From Enterovibrio paralichthyis (lineage in GTDB: Bacteria > Pseudomonadota > Gammaproteobacteria > Enterobacterales > Vibrionaceae): DNA of 64,000 nt. The translations under genes were made by a program, and so were the position numbers. Below, piece after piece: positions 7,265-15,682 of this stretch (position 1 is the stretch's first letter; the number at the start of each line of letters is the position of its first letter). The notes under the pieces were generated by a model. It did not search any database and was not told the DNA's origin. It saw only the letters and a list, made by a program, of their open reading frames with translations. The DNA is taken from positions 372,001-436,000 of the forward strand of contig NZ_JAHUTS010000001.1 of the NCBI RefSeq assembly GCF_019209835.1. The letters run 5' to 3'.

Positions 7265-7279
7265 CGTTACAATGTAACG
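7265..7279. promoter_or_regulatory. Palindromic operator candidate
   Basis: CGTTAC-AAT-GTAACG is a perfect 6-3-6 palindrome about 30 bp upstream of the DUF3653 start. The half-site GTTAC/GTAAC resembles the TTTACG/CGTAAA operator at the other end of the phage, so one phage repressor might bind both. That link is inference. Confidence 0.5.
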
Positions 7280-7312
7280 TATCTAGAAAAATGGCGTTTC
7301 TAACTCCCTCGC

Positions 7313-7342
7313 ATTTACCATAACCTATAGATAATGCGCACT
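7313..7342 (-). other. Right phage att junction (dif-like, long centre)
   Basis: On the minus strand: AGTGCGCATTA (canonical XerC arm, 7332-7342), an 8-bp centre (7324-7331) and TTATGGTAAAT (XerD-like arm, 7313-7323). A normal dif has a 6-bp centre. The lengthened centre and changed XerD arm match the non-resolvable junction left by CTXphi-type integration: host XerC arm joined to phage attP sequence. Confidence 0.75.
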
Positions 7343-7488
7343 GAGTAACATTACTAAGATAGTATCCGAGTCAGACGCCTTTTCAGACTTTAGCCATGAA
7401 CTGTATCGAATTTCCTGTCGAATGGCTTTGCCTGCGAACGCCGCTTTGTACACAAATATCAGATACTCATTCTTTTAAGGCCTTTCCA

Positions 7489-8040
7489 ATGGAAACCTAT
7501 CAAATCTTTCTCTTTATCGGCGTCGTGTTTGTCTTTGTCATTAAGTTCATGAAGCTTTCCATCCAGGAAAAAGCTCAACGAGAACTTCGGTACAAAAAGA
7601 CCCGTTATCTCTGCACCAAAGCCGAACTTTCGTTTTATAAAGTACTTTCTCAGGCCTTAGGTGATGAATTTATTGTATGCCCTAAAGTTCGTGTTGCCGA
7701 CGTTGTTAAACCCGAATCCAAACAAACCCGCAAAGCTTGGCGAATTGCGTTCAATCAAATCGCAATGAAACATTTCGACTATGTCATTTGTGCCGCTGGA
7801 ACGTTGGAGATCATCGGTGCTATAGAACTTGATGATGCTTCACACCAACAAACGGCTGCAATGAAATCTGATAAAGTTAAAAACCATGCAGCTGAATCTG
7901 CAGGTCTTCCATTAATACGTATCCGTGCCGCAAAGTATTACAAAGTTGATGAAATCAAAGCCACTCTCACTGAGCATGGGATTTTCACAAGTAGTCAGCA
8001 GAAAAACACCGAAATGGAGATGGAAATGGAGATGGTTTAA
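7489..8040 (+). CDS. DUF2726 domain membrane-anchored protein
   Basis: 183 residues from ATG 7489 (AAGG 9-12 bases upstream); an earlier ATG at 7396 adds 31 residues without typical features. An N-terminal transmembrane helix (IFLFIGVVFVFVIKF) precedes a DUF2726 domain containing E...IGAIELDD, D/K and RIRAAKYY, a pattern close to PDDEXK nucleases. Function is unknown. The C-terminus ends in a MEMEMEMV repeat coded by repeated GAGATGGAAATG. It is the first host-side gene right of the phage. Confidence 0.7.
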   Translation: METYQIFLFIGVVFVFVIKFMKLSIQEKAQRELRYKKTRYLCTKAELSFYKVLSQALGDEFIVCPKVRVADVVKPESKQTRKAWRIAFNQIAMKHFDYVICAAGTLEIIGAIELDDASHQQTAAMKSDKVKNHAAESAGLPLIRIRAAKYYKVDEIKATLTEHGIFTSSQQKNTEMEMEMEMV

Positions 8041-8096
8041 TCCTGACATTAACCAGGATTAGCTACAATGGGAATTGACTGCCGGGCAGGATAAAA

Positions 8097-8130
8097 ACGG
8101 GGCTGAATAATCAGCCCCGTTTCTGTTTTA
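8097..8130. terminator. Bidirectional terminator
   Basis: Ten-bp stem ACGGGGCTGA/TCAGCCCCGT with a 4-nt loop and T-rich flanks on both strands. It serves both convergent genes. Confidence 0.85.
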
Positions 8131-8619
8131 TTTGTGGTTGAGAATCATGATGATGTCATCAAGCATCTCTTTCTCACCACGTTTGCTGTTTGGGTAGACC
8201 ATGTCCACTTCCAGCTCTTTAGCAAACTTACGGTAGTACTTGGGAATATGGGAAAGAATGTAGTCCGAGCACTCGTTCTGTTTGTTGTGGATGAAGTTGG
8301 AGATCAATTCCTCGTACCCTGTCACCACATCACTGCCAACAACAACCGGTTCCATGAAGAACTCTTTTGAGTTGTCTTCGAGAAAACGGATATAGCGGTT
8401 TTCTGTCAGGTACTTATCCATCATAGACTGACGAATACAAGCCAAAACGATGCGCGACGCGCGCTTTGGCTTAACCTCGCCGGTTTCCTTGAGTGACTCA
8501 AGGATTTTTGGCTCCAGATAAGCTCGATACTTATCATTTTCGAAGAAGTCCTCTTCAACACGGTTGAAGAATTTTTCAAACTTCTTTTTACGAAGCCAGT
8601 TCGAGAGTATCCAATTCAT
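8128..8619 (-). CDS. Hypothetical 163-aa cytoplasmic protein
   Basis: A charged, helix-rich protein without signal or membrane segments, rich in Lys/Glu and aromatics (RKKKFEKFFNRVEEDFFENDKYRAYLEPKI). I recognise no family. It ends just inside the bidirectional terminator shared with the DUF2726 gene and has no obvious partner upstream. Its location beside a dif-integrated phage suggests accessory DNA, but composition does not stand out by eye. Confidence 0.6.
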   Translation of the reverse strand: MNWILSNWLRKKKFEKFFNRVEEDFFENDKYRAYLEPKILESLKETGEVKPKRASRIVLACIRQSMMDKYLTENRYIRFLEDNSKEFFMEPVVVGSDVVTGYEELISNFIHNKQNECSDYILSHIPKYYRKFAKELEVDMVYPNSKRGEKEMLDDIIMILNHK

Positions 8620-8919
8620 AAGCGTTTTTTACATGCCATTTCGACAAAAGCACGTAATCATTTGATTGTACGCCACTATGTCGATGTGAATATACACAGC
8701 CTAGGCTGTAGTGATTGAGCAAATTATCGGTGTTAATGCTCGCATTGCAAAACGATTTAGTGTGACTCCACGCATGATAGATGATTTTTTACGCGAACTG
8801 GTACTCGCCCTACTGGCTATATATGAGACTTAACTCCAATTATCAACAGGGTGATTGTCGCTTAATAGAGTTTGAAACGTATCTGTCACAAATGTTTAGC
8901 GGATATGTCCGGAGGCATC
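8620..8919. other. Intergenic region with a 14-bp palindrome
   Basis: No convincing gene is seen. A perfect 14-bp palindrome ACAGCCTAGGCTGT lies at 8696-8709, upstream of both the leftward 8128-8619 gene and the rightward 8920 gene. It may be an operator. Confidence 0.4.
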
Positions 8920-9186
8920 ATGGCTACGTTTACCCTAGGACGCAAATTCATCATCAACGAATGTTCGGCTGAATATGACTGGGTCAGACAGCAAATCGAA
9001 GACGGTGTGGATAGAGGTTGTGTTATCGCGTCGATTCAACGCAATTTTGGTGGGGATGAAGAAACAGCAGGACTTTTTCTGAAAATTGCAGTGGGAGAAA
9101 GCACGCCGGGAGTGTTACTCACCCATCTCAGTTTGTCAGACTGGTCACCGTGCAGTAATCAATACCTTGAGAGCATCGAGAAATGA
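8920..9186 (+). CDS. Hypothetical 88-aa protein
   Basis: The ATG at 8920 has a strong ribosome site (GGAGG, four bases upstream), which decides it over earlier in-frame ATGs. The protein (TLGRKFIINECSAEYDWVRQQIEDG...IQRNFGGDEETAGLFLKIAV) is small and soluble, with a central helical segment that could be helix-turn-helix-like. I recognise no family. Confidence 0.55.
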   Translation: MATFTLGRKFIINECSAEYDWVRQQIEDGVDRGCVIASIQRNFGGDEETAGLFLKIAVGESTPGVLLTHLSLSDWSPCSNQYLESIEK

Positions 9187-9237
9187 AACGCGATTTGCAA
9201 TGTGGCGGTGGCCTTCACCACCACATTGTCATGTTAA

Positions 9238-9444
9238 TTACTGCTTGAACAGTTCCATCACCATCGGCACGACTTTAATCCAAACCACAGCACCAATGCC
9301 TACCCAAACCAACAACCAAAACAGACGTGTCAGCCAGGTATTGCGTGAGTGATAACGTGCAGGATCCGGTTCGCCACAGCCTGGGCATGATAAAGCGCGT
9401 TTCGAAACTTGTTTTTCGCAGACCGGACAAGCAACTAAAGGCAT
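9238..9444 (-). CDS. Zinc-ribbon membrane protein
   Basis: 68 residues. Two CxxC knuckles near the N-terminus (CPVC at 6-9 and CPGC at 20-23) form a zinc ribbon, followed by a basic linker and one transmembrane helix (LFWLLVWVGIGAVVWIKVV). Small proteins of this layout are common and mostly uncharacterised. It stands alone. Confidence 0.7.
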   Translation of the reverse strand: MPLVACPVCEKQVSKRALSCPGCGEPDPARYHSRNTWLTRLFWLLVWVGIGAVVWIKVVPMVMELFKQ

Positions 9445-9579
9445 ATTTACTCTTCCTTCGTAAAGTTGTTTTTATAGATAATCCGCTAATGTTATTACGT
9501 GGGCGCCCTTCCCACTAGTGCTTTGTGCCGTTTTTCTGAAATGATCAACTTCTGCTGTAACGCATTGCGGATTGCCCAC

Positions 9580-9603
9580 AAAAAAGGAGCCTTGCGGCCC
9601 CTT
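9580..9603 (-). terminator. Terminator of the OmpA-family gene
   Basis: On the minus strand GGGGCC/GGCTCC (one G-U pair) with a 4-nt loop, followed by six T. Confidence 0.7.
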
Positions 9604-9620
9604 CTCTTTACAGATTTGGA

Positions 9621-10247
9621 TTATGCCTGGTTAGGTACAATCTGGATTTCCACACGGCGGTTTGCCGCACGGCCAGCTGACGAATCGTTAGAGGCAATGG
9701 GTTGAGTCTCGCCAAAACCTGTGACATACATACGCTGGCCGTTCACGCCTTGACGCAGCAGGAAGTTACGCACACTTTCAGCACGTTTTTCTGACAAAGA
9801 CATATTGTATGCTGCGTCGCCTGTGCTGTCGGTATGTCCATCAATGCTCAGAAACGTTTTGTCGTACTTGTTCATCACGCGCGCGACAGCATCTAGAGTG
9901 CTGTCAAAGCTTGGTGAGATGTTGCTTTGGTTGGTGGCAAAGGTGATGTTAGACGGCATTACCAGACGGATATTGTCACCTTCACGAACTACCTGAATAC
10001 CGGAGCCTGCCAGTTCTTCACGGAATGCGGCTTCTTGCTGATCCATATACTGACCCACAGCTGCGCCAGCCAGCGCGCCAATTGCAGCACCGATGAAGAT
10101 CCGCTTGTCTTTGTGGTTACCGGTTGATTTACCCAGCACAGCACCGGTAGCCGCACCAATAGCCGCACCTGTTCCTGTGTTTGAGGCACAACCACCCAGC
10201 ACCAGCGATGCTGCAATCAAAGTCACAACGGGGATAGACTTACGCAT
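9621..10247 (-). CDS. OmpA-family outer-membrane lipoprotein
   Basis: 208 residues from the ATG at 10247, which has AAGGAG upstream and begins a lipoprotein signal with lipobox LGGC (Cys about residue 20). Then come a glycine/alanine-rich Gly-zipper stretch (GAAIGAATGAVLG, IGAAIGALAGAAVG) and a C-terminal OmpA domain with the peptidoglycan-binding signature DGHTDSTGDAAYNMSLSEKRA. The layout matches YiaD-type lipoproteins, which tie the outer membrane to peptidoglycan. Confidence 0.85.
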   Translation of the reverse strand: MRKSIPVVTLIAASLVLGGCASNTGTGAAIGAATGAVLGKSTGNHKDKRIFIGAAIGALAGAAVGQYMDQQEAAFREELAGSGIQVVREGDNIRLVMPSNITFATNQSNISPSFDSTLDAVARVMNKYDKTFLSIDGHTDSTGDAAYNMSLSEKRAESVRNFLLRQGVNGQRMYVTGFGETQPIASNDSSAGRAANRRVEIQIVPNQA

Positions 10248-10597
10248 AGTTAGCTCACTCCTTCTTAATGCCCTGTATCTCCCAGAGCAAATGCGCAATT
10301 TCATAATTTTCCAATCCTACGAAGCTAATCAGTGGCCTTTGTCAGGGTTGGGTTAAGTTATGGTTTATTTTGAACGCTGTTTTCTAATATAGGATGAGAT
10401 TCTCACTTTGTCCTATTGCCTTGTGAAAACATGCTTTTCTCTGTTGGTAATACCATCTTATCTCCGCAGATAGTCACCGTAATTGTTTATACAACCGGCC
10501 TAATCCAGCTAATCTGAATGCCAAACCATAAGTTATAGTGCATTAACGGACATAAAATGAGCAGCTCAAGCTGCCCTGTTATCCATACTCACGGATA
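10248..10597. other. Intergenic region
   Basis: Upstream of the OmpA-family gene. No gene is seen. At its right end GCAGCT/AGCTGC (about 10560-10575) can form a hairpin after the leftward 10598 gene. TAAGTTATAGTGC (10529-10541) recurs at 24202-24214, also beside a hairpin downstream of a leftward gene. Confidence 0.4.
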
Positions 10598-10819
10598 TCA
10601 ATCACCAAAGTCATGAACACCGAGTTTGAAGATGTCTACTGGGTCTACCCAGTCAACATGTCCACAAACGGTACAGGTACACTCATTCAGATCATCGATA
10701 TTTGCGCCTGACGGTGGCGATGTCAAAGGCTGAAACGCAGGGTCATGGTGCGCCTGTTCCCTGACTTCATGCCCTGTTTCGGTCTTACAATTCTCACAGT
10801 ACCAGTTGTGTATGCTCAT
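10598..10819 (-). CDS. Hypothetical zinc-ribbon protein
   Basis: 73 residues with two Cys pairs, CENC near residue 8 and a CTCTVCG block near residue 48, probably binding one zinc ion. No membrane segment. A ribosome site (AAGGAGATAAG) precedes the ATG. I recognise no named family. Confidence 0.55.
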   Translation of the reverse strand: MSIHNWYCENCKTETGHEVREQAHHDPAFQPLTSPPSGANIDDLNECTCTVCGHVDWVDPVDIFKLGVHDFGD

Positions 10820-11092
10820 ATTCTTATCTCCTTGCTACGCTTTCTCCCTCGCGCTGAGTGTAATTTCATATATCGATGAATTCGTGTTGCAAAGCTAAGA
10901 CATTGGCAATATCGACCGCTTTAGAGTGGAAATAGTGTTTTTCTGGTGAAAATTGCGGCAGAAGGTATAGAGATTAAGGCAGGGAACGGCGTGAGAATTG
11001 AACAGACAGTGATGGATTTTCATTGAATATCATGGTGTTGCATATTCATACTGCAAGGGGTCAACAAACGAGGGCGGAATCGCTAAATTCGC

Positions 11093-11311
11093 TTAGTGCC
11101 GTTTTTCCATGCAAGGACGAACAACCTGTGATTGGGGGCATTCCACCGAACCGTACGTGCAATAGACGCAGCAGGCTTCTTCTGGCACCACCAGCATTTC
11201 CCCGCACTTTTCGCAGGTGTAGTGTTTACGCGGTACATCAATTGGCATCATTTCTGTTTTTGAGTGCCCGCAGGCAGGACAGGTAATATCAGACTTCAAA
11301 ATGACTTTCAT
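11093..11311 (-). CDS. GDCCVxC-domain-like small cysteine protein
   Basis: 72 residues with CPAC at 11-14, CEKC near 34 and a block CCVYCTYGSVECPQSQ near 47-62. The spacing is that of the GDCCVxC-domain family, in which some members have selenocysteine in this block. Here the motif reads EACCVYC and carries only cysteine codons. Function unknown; metal or organomercury handling has been suggested for relatives. Confidence 0.65.
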   Translation of the reverse strand: MKVILKSDITCPACGHSKTEMMPIDVPRKHYTCEKCGEMLVVPEEACCVYCTYGSVECPQSQVVRPCMEKRH

Positions 11312-11411
11312 TCTCCGCTTCCGTATCAGGATTTAACAGTACCCTAAGGGTGGAACACTCCCCTCTGAATTGCCACTTTGAAATTTCCCAACCGGAACTG
11401 AAACACAAAAA

Positions 11412-11434
11412 AAGCCCCGCTTTCGCGAGGCTGT
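11412..11434 (-). terminator. Terminator of the ABC exporter gene
   Basis: AGCCCCGC/GCGAGGCT with a TTTC loop and one mismatch; on the minus strand it is followed by seven T. Confidence 0.7.
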
Positions 11435-11451
11435 CGTTTCCCGGTAGTGCC

Positions 11452-13251
11452 TTAACCGGCCTGAAGGTTGCCGTAAAGGGTCTGATAAACGCCCTCTTCT
11501 TGCACCAGTTCGTTGTGTCTGCCGCTTTGTGCGACCTTTCCATCTTCTAATACATAGATGAGATCTGCCTGTTTTACGGCAGACAGGCGGTGCGCAACAA
11601 TCAACGTGGTTCTGTCTTGCAGGAAGTTGTTGAGTGCCACATGCAGCGCTGCTTCGGTGGCCGTATCCAGTGCCGATGTTGCTTCATCCAGAATAACCAG
11701 CTTAGGGTTGGTCAGGATCATTCTTGCAATCGCCAAACGTTGGCGCTGACCGCCGGAGAGCTTGAGCCCCTGCCTGCCCAACTGTGATTCCAGACCGTTA
11801 TCCAATTTACCAACCACATCGCTCAGCTGGGCGATTTCCAGAGATTGCCAAAGCTGCTCGTCGCTGAAATCTGTGCGACCTAAAGTAAGGTTTGCACGCA
11901 ACGTGTCGTTGAAAATCATCGGCTGTTGCAACACCACAGCGGTATGTTGGCGAAGCGTTTCATAGCCAATATCTTCGACCGGTTTACCGTTAATCAGAAT
12001 GCTACCTTCTGTTTTGCGGTACAGACCAAGAAGCAACTGGATAAGGGTTGATTTACCACCACCGGATGCACCAACCAATGCAACGCGCTTACCTGCAGGA
12101 ATGGTTAGCGACAAGCCATTGAGGACGGTTTTCTCGCTGTCGTAGCTGAACACGAGGTTTTCACACTCCACACAGAATGTATCCAGGTTTTCCAGCGGAT
12201 CTTCGCCTTTATCAGCGCGTTTCTCTTCCTCAAGCGCCAGCACGCCGTTCAGGCGTTTCATCGCCGCTGAGGCACTGAACCATGCGTATTGAATGCCGAG
12301 CAACTCCTGAATCGGGCTGAGCATAAACCAAAGATAACCAAACACGGCAAAGATCTGACCGATAGTCAGGTCACTGAATAGCACCATCAGCATTGCTGCT
12401 GCGCGGAACAGTTCAAAACCAATCAGGAACATCAGGAAAGAGACGCGCCCCGCAGCTTCAGATTGCCAGGCATATTTGTCGGCATCATGGCGGATTGCCT
12501 CGGCATCATGTTTCAGCACATCCAGATACGCGCGCTCTCGGTTCGCGGCACGAAGCTGGTAGATGCCATCCAGGGTTTCTACTAACCGCTGCTGGAAGCG
12601 CTCGAAAGATTGGTTCTCTGCCTTTTTCAGGTGTTTAACCCGTTGCCCCATTTTGCGAGAAAGGTAAATCACCAGCGGGTTAACCAGCAAGATAAACAGC
12701 CCCAGCCCCCAATCCAGCCAGAGCAGGATAATGGCCGTACCAAATACCGTTAGCACGCCAACCACAAAGCGGCTCAGACTGCTCCCCAGAAAAGAATCAA
12801 TGGTTTCAACATCCGTCACCAGATGGGAGCTTACACCGCCACTGCCACGCTCTTCGTACTCTTTCATGCTGATACGGCCAAGCTTGTCGAGAAGCTGCTG
12901 GCGGATATCGCAGGTGATGGATTTTGACACCAGCGTGAACTGTCGGCTCTGCCAGATGTTGAGCGCTTGGCTCATCATGCGCATCAGGATCACCATTATC
13001 AGAACCATCACGATATAGCTGGCGGGTTGATGCAGGGATTCAGGCAAAATTTGGTTGAAAAAGGCGATCCCTTTGTCCGGCTTGTTTAGCAGGACTTCAT
13101 CGACCATTAACGGCATTAGCAGCGGAATAGGCACGCTGATGAGCGTGGCGCAAATGGCAATCAGGTTCGCGGCAATCAGGCGTTTTTTATGTTGTTTTGC
13201 CTGTTGGATTAGCCACTTGGTCGAAATCGTTGATAAAACTCCGTTACTCAC
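11452..13251 (-). CDS. ABC transporter, fused permease and ATPase (MsbA-like fold)
   Basis: 599 residues from a GTG at 13251 with GGAG five bases upstream. The N-terminal half has six membrane helices (about 25-320). The ATPase half has Walker A GASGGGKS (394-401), signature LSGGQRQR and Walker B LVILDEATSALD. It is a type IV exporter half-transporter that works as a dimer. The substrate is unknown. It lies downstream of the haem receptor on the same strand but behind a terminator, so the link to haem metabolism is positional only. Confidence 0.85.
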   Translation of the reverse strand: MSNGVLSTISTKWLIQQAKQHKKRLIAANLIAICATLISVPIPLLMPLMVDEVLLNKPDKGIAFFNQILPESLHQPASYIVMVLIMVILMRMMSQALNIWQSRQFTLVSKSITCDIRQQLLDKLGRISMKEYEERGSGGVSSHLVTDVETIDSFLGSSLSRFVVGVLTVFGTAIILLWLDWGLGLFILLVNPLVIYLSRKMGQRVKHLKKAENQSFERFQQRLVETLDGIYQLRAANRERAYLDVLKHDAEAIRHDADKYAWQSEAAGRVSFLMFLIGFELFRAAAMLMVLFSDLTIGQIFAVFGYLWFMLSPIQELLGIQYAWFSASAAMKRLNGVLALEEEKRADKGEDPLENLDTFCVECENLVFSYDSEKTVLNGLSLTIPAGKRVALVGASGGGKSTLIQLLLGLYRKTEGSILINGKPVEDIGYETLRQHTAVVLQQPMIFNDTLRANLTLGRTDFSDEQLWQSLEIAQLSDVVGKLDNGLESQLGRQGLKLSGGQRQRLAIARMILTNPKLVILDEATSALDTATEAALHVALNNFLQDRTTLIVAHRLSAVKQADLIYVLEDGKVAQSGRHNELVQEEGVYQTLYGNLQAG

Positions 13252-13315
13252 TGTGTCTCCGAAAGTTTTTTAAGGGTTTGCTGGGCGCTAAATTGAGTGT
13301 AACGCATGCCATAAC

Positions 13316-13348
13316 CGAAAACACCCCGCTTGCCGCAGGGTGTTTTTC
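13316..13348 (-). terminator. Terminator after the haem receptor
   Basis: AAAACACCC and GGGTGTTTT form a stem around an 11-nt loop. T-runs lie on both sides. It separates the receptor from the ABC exporter. Confidence 0.75.
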
Positions 13349-13373
13349 GTCCGTTTTTTAACGGCTGAAGGGT

Positions 13374-15551
13374 TTAAAACACGTATTCGGCTTCTATACC
13401 CCAATTACGTCCCGGTTGGGTTAAACGATTGATGCCTGCTTCATCTTTATCAAAACCGGCCAGGTCGGCGTAGTCCCAATATTTCTTATCAAACAGGTTA
13501 AACAAACCGGCACGCACGGTGAAATCATCCATTGGGCGGTAATAAGCGGTGATATCTGTGACGGTGTAACCTGGCGCGGTGACGTTATCCACCTCATTCG
13601 CATTGCTCCAGTCTGAGCCGGACTTACCCGCCACCGCACGCACGGAAGCCTTTCCGCCCATCACGCCTTCAGGGTCGTCATAGCCCAGTGCAATGTATGC
13701 CGTGAGCGGTGCGACGGTATCAATCGCTTCACCATTGGCTTTGTTTTCGCCTTTGGCATAGGCAAGGCTGATGTCGGAATACATGCCTTTTGGCGCACCC
13801 ACCAATACATCCAACGCTAACTGGGTTTTCAATTCCGCACCGTAGATTTCAGCACGACCGATGTTTTCTGTTGTCCACACTTCTTTGCCATCCGGGCCAT
13901 TGGCATCAATCAGACGATCTTCAATGAAGTTCTTGTAGTCGTTGTAGAACACAGACACATCAATTCGGCCGTAAGGTTGTTTGAAGCGCAGACCAGTTTC
14001 ATAGGAAAGGCTTTCTTCCGCTTGCAGATCCTGGTTCGGGATAAACGTCGCGCCAGTGTCGTAGAAGTAGTAAAGATCCTGCAGTGTTGGGGCTTTAAAG
14101 CCCTGGCTTACCTGACCAAACGTGCTGAACGACTCAGTCCAGTGATAGACCGCGCCAAAACGACCGGTGAAGGCATCGTTTTTCGCATCAGCATAGTTAC
14201 TGTCACCTTTTGGGTTTGCGCTGAAGCTGTCGTAGCGCAGGCCTGCGTTCAATACCAGTGCTTCATCCATCAGGAACATCTGATCTTGCACGAAGATACC
14301 CCATTTACGGGATTCCGCATTCGGCACTTCCGGTGTCGCATCTGTCACTGCGCCCGTGTCACGGTTAATATTGCTGTAGTTGAGGCTAAAGCTGTTGCCG
14401 ACGTAATTCGCGCCGTAAACCACTTCGTGATAGCTGTTTTCCAACTCGATCGCTTTATTAAACTGGATATCCGCCTGCCACGCTTCATCTTCACCCATAC
14501 GCTGGCGGTTGCGGTTTTCAAGCGTTGTTCCCATTGGCGTGGTTTTGGTCAGGGTATCTGTGTTGTCGTGGGTTGATTCTGAGTGCAGGTAAGCGGCACG
14601 CCATTCCAGTGAATCAAACGCGCTGTTATCTGCCTGCCATTGGTGTTCAATGCTATAACGCTGGCGCGAATCATCGTCATGAGCACGGGTGTTGGAATAC
14701 TCATAACGGTACGGGCCAAACGCAATCACATCACCTTCATCAGAAAGACGGTTAACGTCCTGCTGACGGTTAAACACTTCAACGGACACGCCCACACGGT
14801 GCGCTTCATTCAGTTGGTAAAAGGCTTTAGCCAAAAAGTTATCTGAATCGAAATCCACCGGGTCTGCGGCACCACGATCTGGCCCATTGATATCCGGCCC
14901 ACCCCAGGTCTTGGTTTCATGCCCCTGGCGGTGAGTGAAAATCAGCAGGGTCTCCAAATCGCCGGTGCGGTTTGCCAGGGTTGCTGTCCCTTTGAAGCTT
15001 TCATCTGCACTGTAATAGCCACCTTTTACGCTGGCGTAGCTGTCATCACCGTCTTCATTCAGCAAATCCGCAGGGTTCTTGGTTCGGATTATCACCGCGC
15101 CGGCCAGTGCATCACTGCCATACAGGCTGGAAATCGGCCCCTTGTTGATTTCTACGCGCTCTAACGTGTCGGTTTCCAGCGTATTGTTGTATTTGCGCAT
15201 CACATCGGCACCCGGGTTGTAGGTGCCCGGCAGTTCCACGCCATCCACAATGGTTTTGACATAGTTTTCATCGCGCCCGCGGATGTTAAAGCCGCTCAGA
15301 CCGAAGCGGCCATTACCGGACATTTGCACACCCGGTTCAGCTTCCACCGCCTGCTTCATGTTTTGCGACAGGTTTTGTTCCAGATCTTCGCTGCCGACCA
15401 CATCGACGGAAGCGGCAACGTCGCTGATGTTTTGCTCGCTGCGGGTAGCGGAAACTACCACTTCGTCGAAGGTATACACATCCTGTGCTGATGCACTTCC
15501 GGCGCAGATGAGTCCCACCAGCAGCGCCAGCCTGTTTTTCTTGATAGTCAT
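13374..15551 (-). CDS. hutA: TonB-dependent haem/haemoglobin receptor (HutA-type)
   Basis: 725 residues. Signal peptide ends at SASA (about residue 22), the TonB box region is near 29-37 (DEVVVSATR), the plug follows (NISDV...GSDALAGAVIIRTKNP), and a beta-barrel ends in an aromatic residue (EAEYVF). It belongs to the haemoglobin/haem receptor family and would bring haem across the outer membrane with TonB-ExbBD energy. The FRAP and NPNL signature boxes are present as FKAP (485-488) and NQDL (506-509), but no histidine lies between them. It follows hutZ after 131 bp and has its own Fur-like box, so it may have a separate promoter. Confidence 0.85.
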   Translation of the reverse strand: MTIKKNRLALLVGLICAGSASAQDVYTFDEVVVSATRSEQNISDVAASVDVVGSEDLEQNLSQNMKQAVEAEPGVQMSGNGRFGLSGFNIRGRDENYVKTIVDGVELPGTYNPGADVMRKYNNTLETDTLERVEINKGPISSLYGSDALAGAVIIRTKNPADLLNEDGDDSYASVKGGYYSADESFKGTATLANRTGDLETLLIFTHRQGHETKTWGGPDINGPDRGAADPVDFDSDNFLAKAFYQLNEAHRVGVSVEVFNRQQDVNRLSDEGDVIAFGPYRYEYSNTRAHDDDSRQRYSIEHQWQADNSAFDSLEWRAAYLHSESTHDNTDTLTKTTPMGTTLENRNRQRMGEDEAWQADIQFNKAIELENSYHEVVYGANYVGNSFSLNYSNINRDTGAVTDATPEVPNAESRKWGIFVQDQMFLMDEALVLNAGLRYDSFSANPKGDSNYADAKNDAFTGRFGAVYHWTESFSTFGQVSQGFKAPTLQDLYYFYDTGATFIPNQDLQAEESLSYETGLRFKQPYGRIDVSVFYNDYKNFIEDRLIDANGPDGKEVWTTENIGRAEIYGAELKTQLALDVLVGAPKGMYSDISLAYAKGENKANGEAIDTVAPLTAYIALGYDDPEGVMGGKASVRAVAGKSGSDWSNANEVDNVTAPGYTVTDITAYYRPMDDFTVRAGLFNLFDKKYWDYADLAGFDKDEAGINRLTQPGRNWGIEAEYVF

Positions 15552-15611
15552 AAGGTTTTCTCTGTCTTTTGGCCTTTTTCAGGCAATAGAAATCCGCTCA
15601 CCGCTTCAGCG

Positions 15612-15626
15612 TGATAATTTTTATTG
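15612..15626. promoter_or_regulatory. Fur-box candidate upstream of the haem receptor
   Basis: TGATAAT-T-TTTATTG: the left half is perfect against TGATAAT-N-ATTATCA and the right half matches 4 of 7. It lies 61-75 bp upstream of the receptor start. Confidence 0.45.
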
Positions 15627-15641
15627 TTTGTATAGGAGCAT

Positions 15642-15664
15642 GGTTCCAGCGGAATGCTGGAACC
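15642..15664. repeat. Hairpin between hutZ and the receptor gene
   Basis: GGTTCCAGC/GCTGGAACC, a perfect 9-bp stem with 5-nt loop directly after hutZ. No T-run follows on the minus strand, so it may stabilise or partially end the hutWXZ mRNA. Confidence 0.55.
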
Positions 15665-15682
15665 TTTCAAAAGATATGCGTG

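Larger units (their letters stand above)
433..7342 (+). mobile_element. Integrated inovirus (filamentous prophage) at dif
   Basis: About 6.9 kb, the size of CTXphi, bounded by two XerCD sites in the same orientation. Gene order is typical for Vibrio inoviruses: leftward regulator, Rep, DUF1293 protein, small coat proteins, major coat, terminator, adsorption protein, pVI-like, Zot, intergenic origin, regulator. Every structural class needed for a virion is present and none is visibly broken. There is no integrase or transposase, consistent with use of host XerCD. No cargo toxin is seen between zot and the right att site. Confidence 0.9.

Noticed and set aside
8781..8972. 63-residue rightward frame upstream of the 8920 gene
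   Set aside because: It overlaps the gene that has the strong GGAGG site, lacks its own ribosome site, and has no recognisable pattern.
13977..14576. 199-residue open frame antisense to the haem receptor
   Set aside because: It lies wholly opposite a clear TonB-dependent receptor gene and shows no start signal or family features; long antisense frames are common opposite GC-rich third positions.
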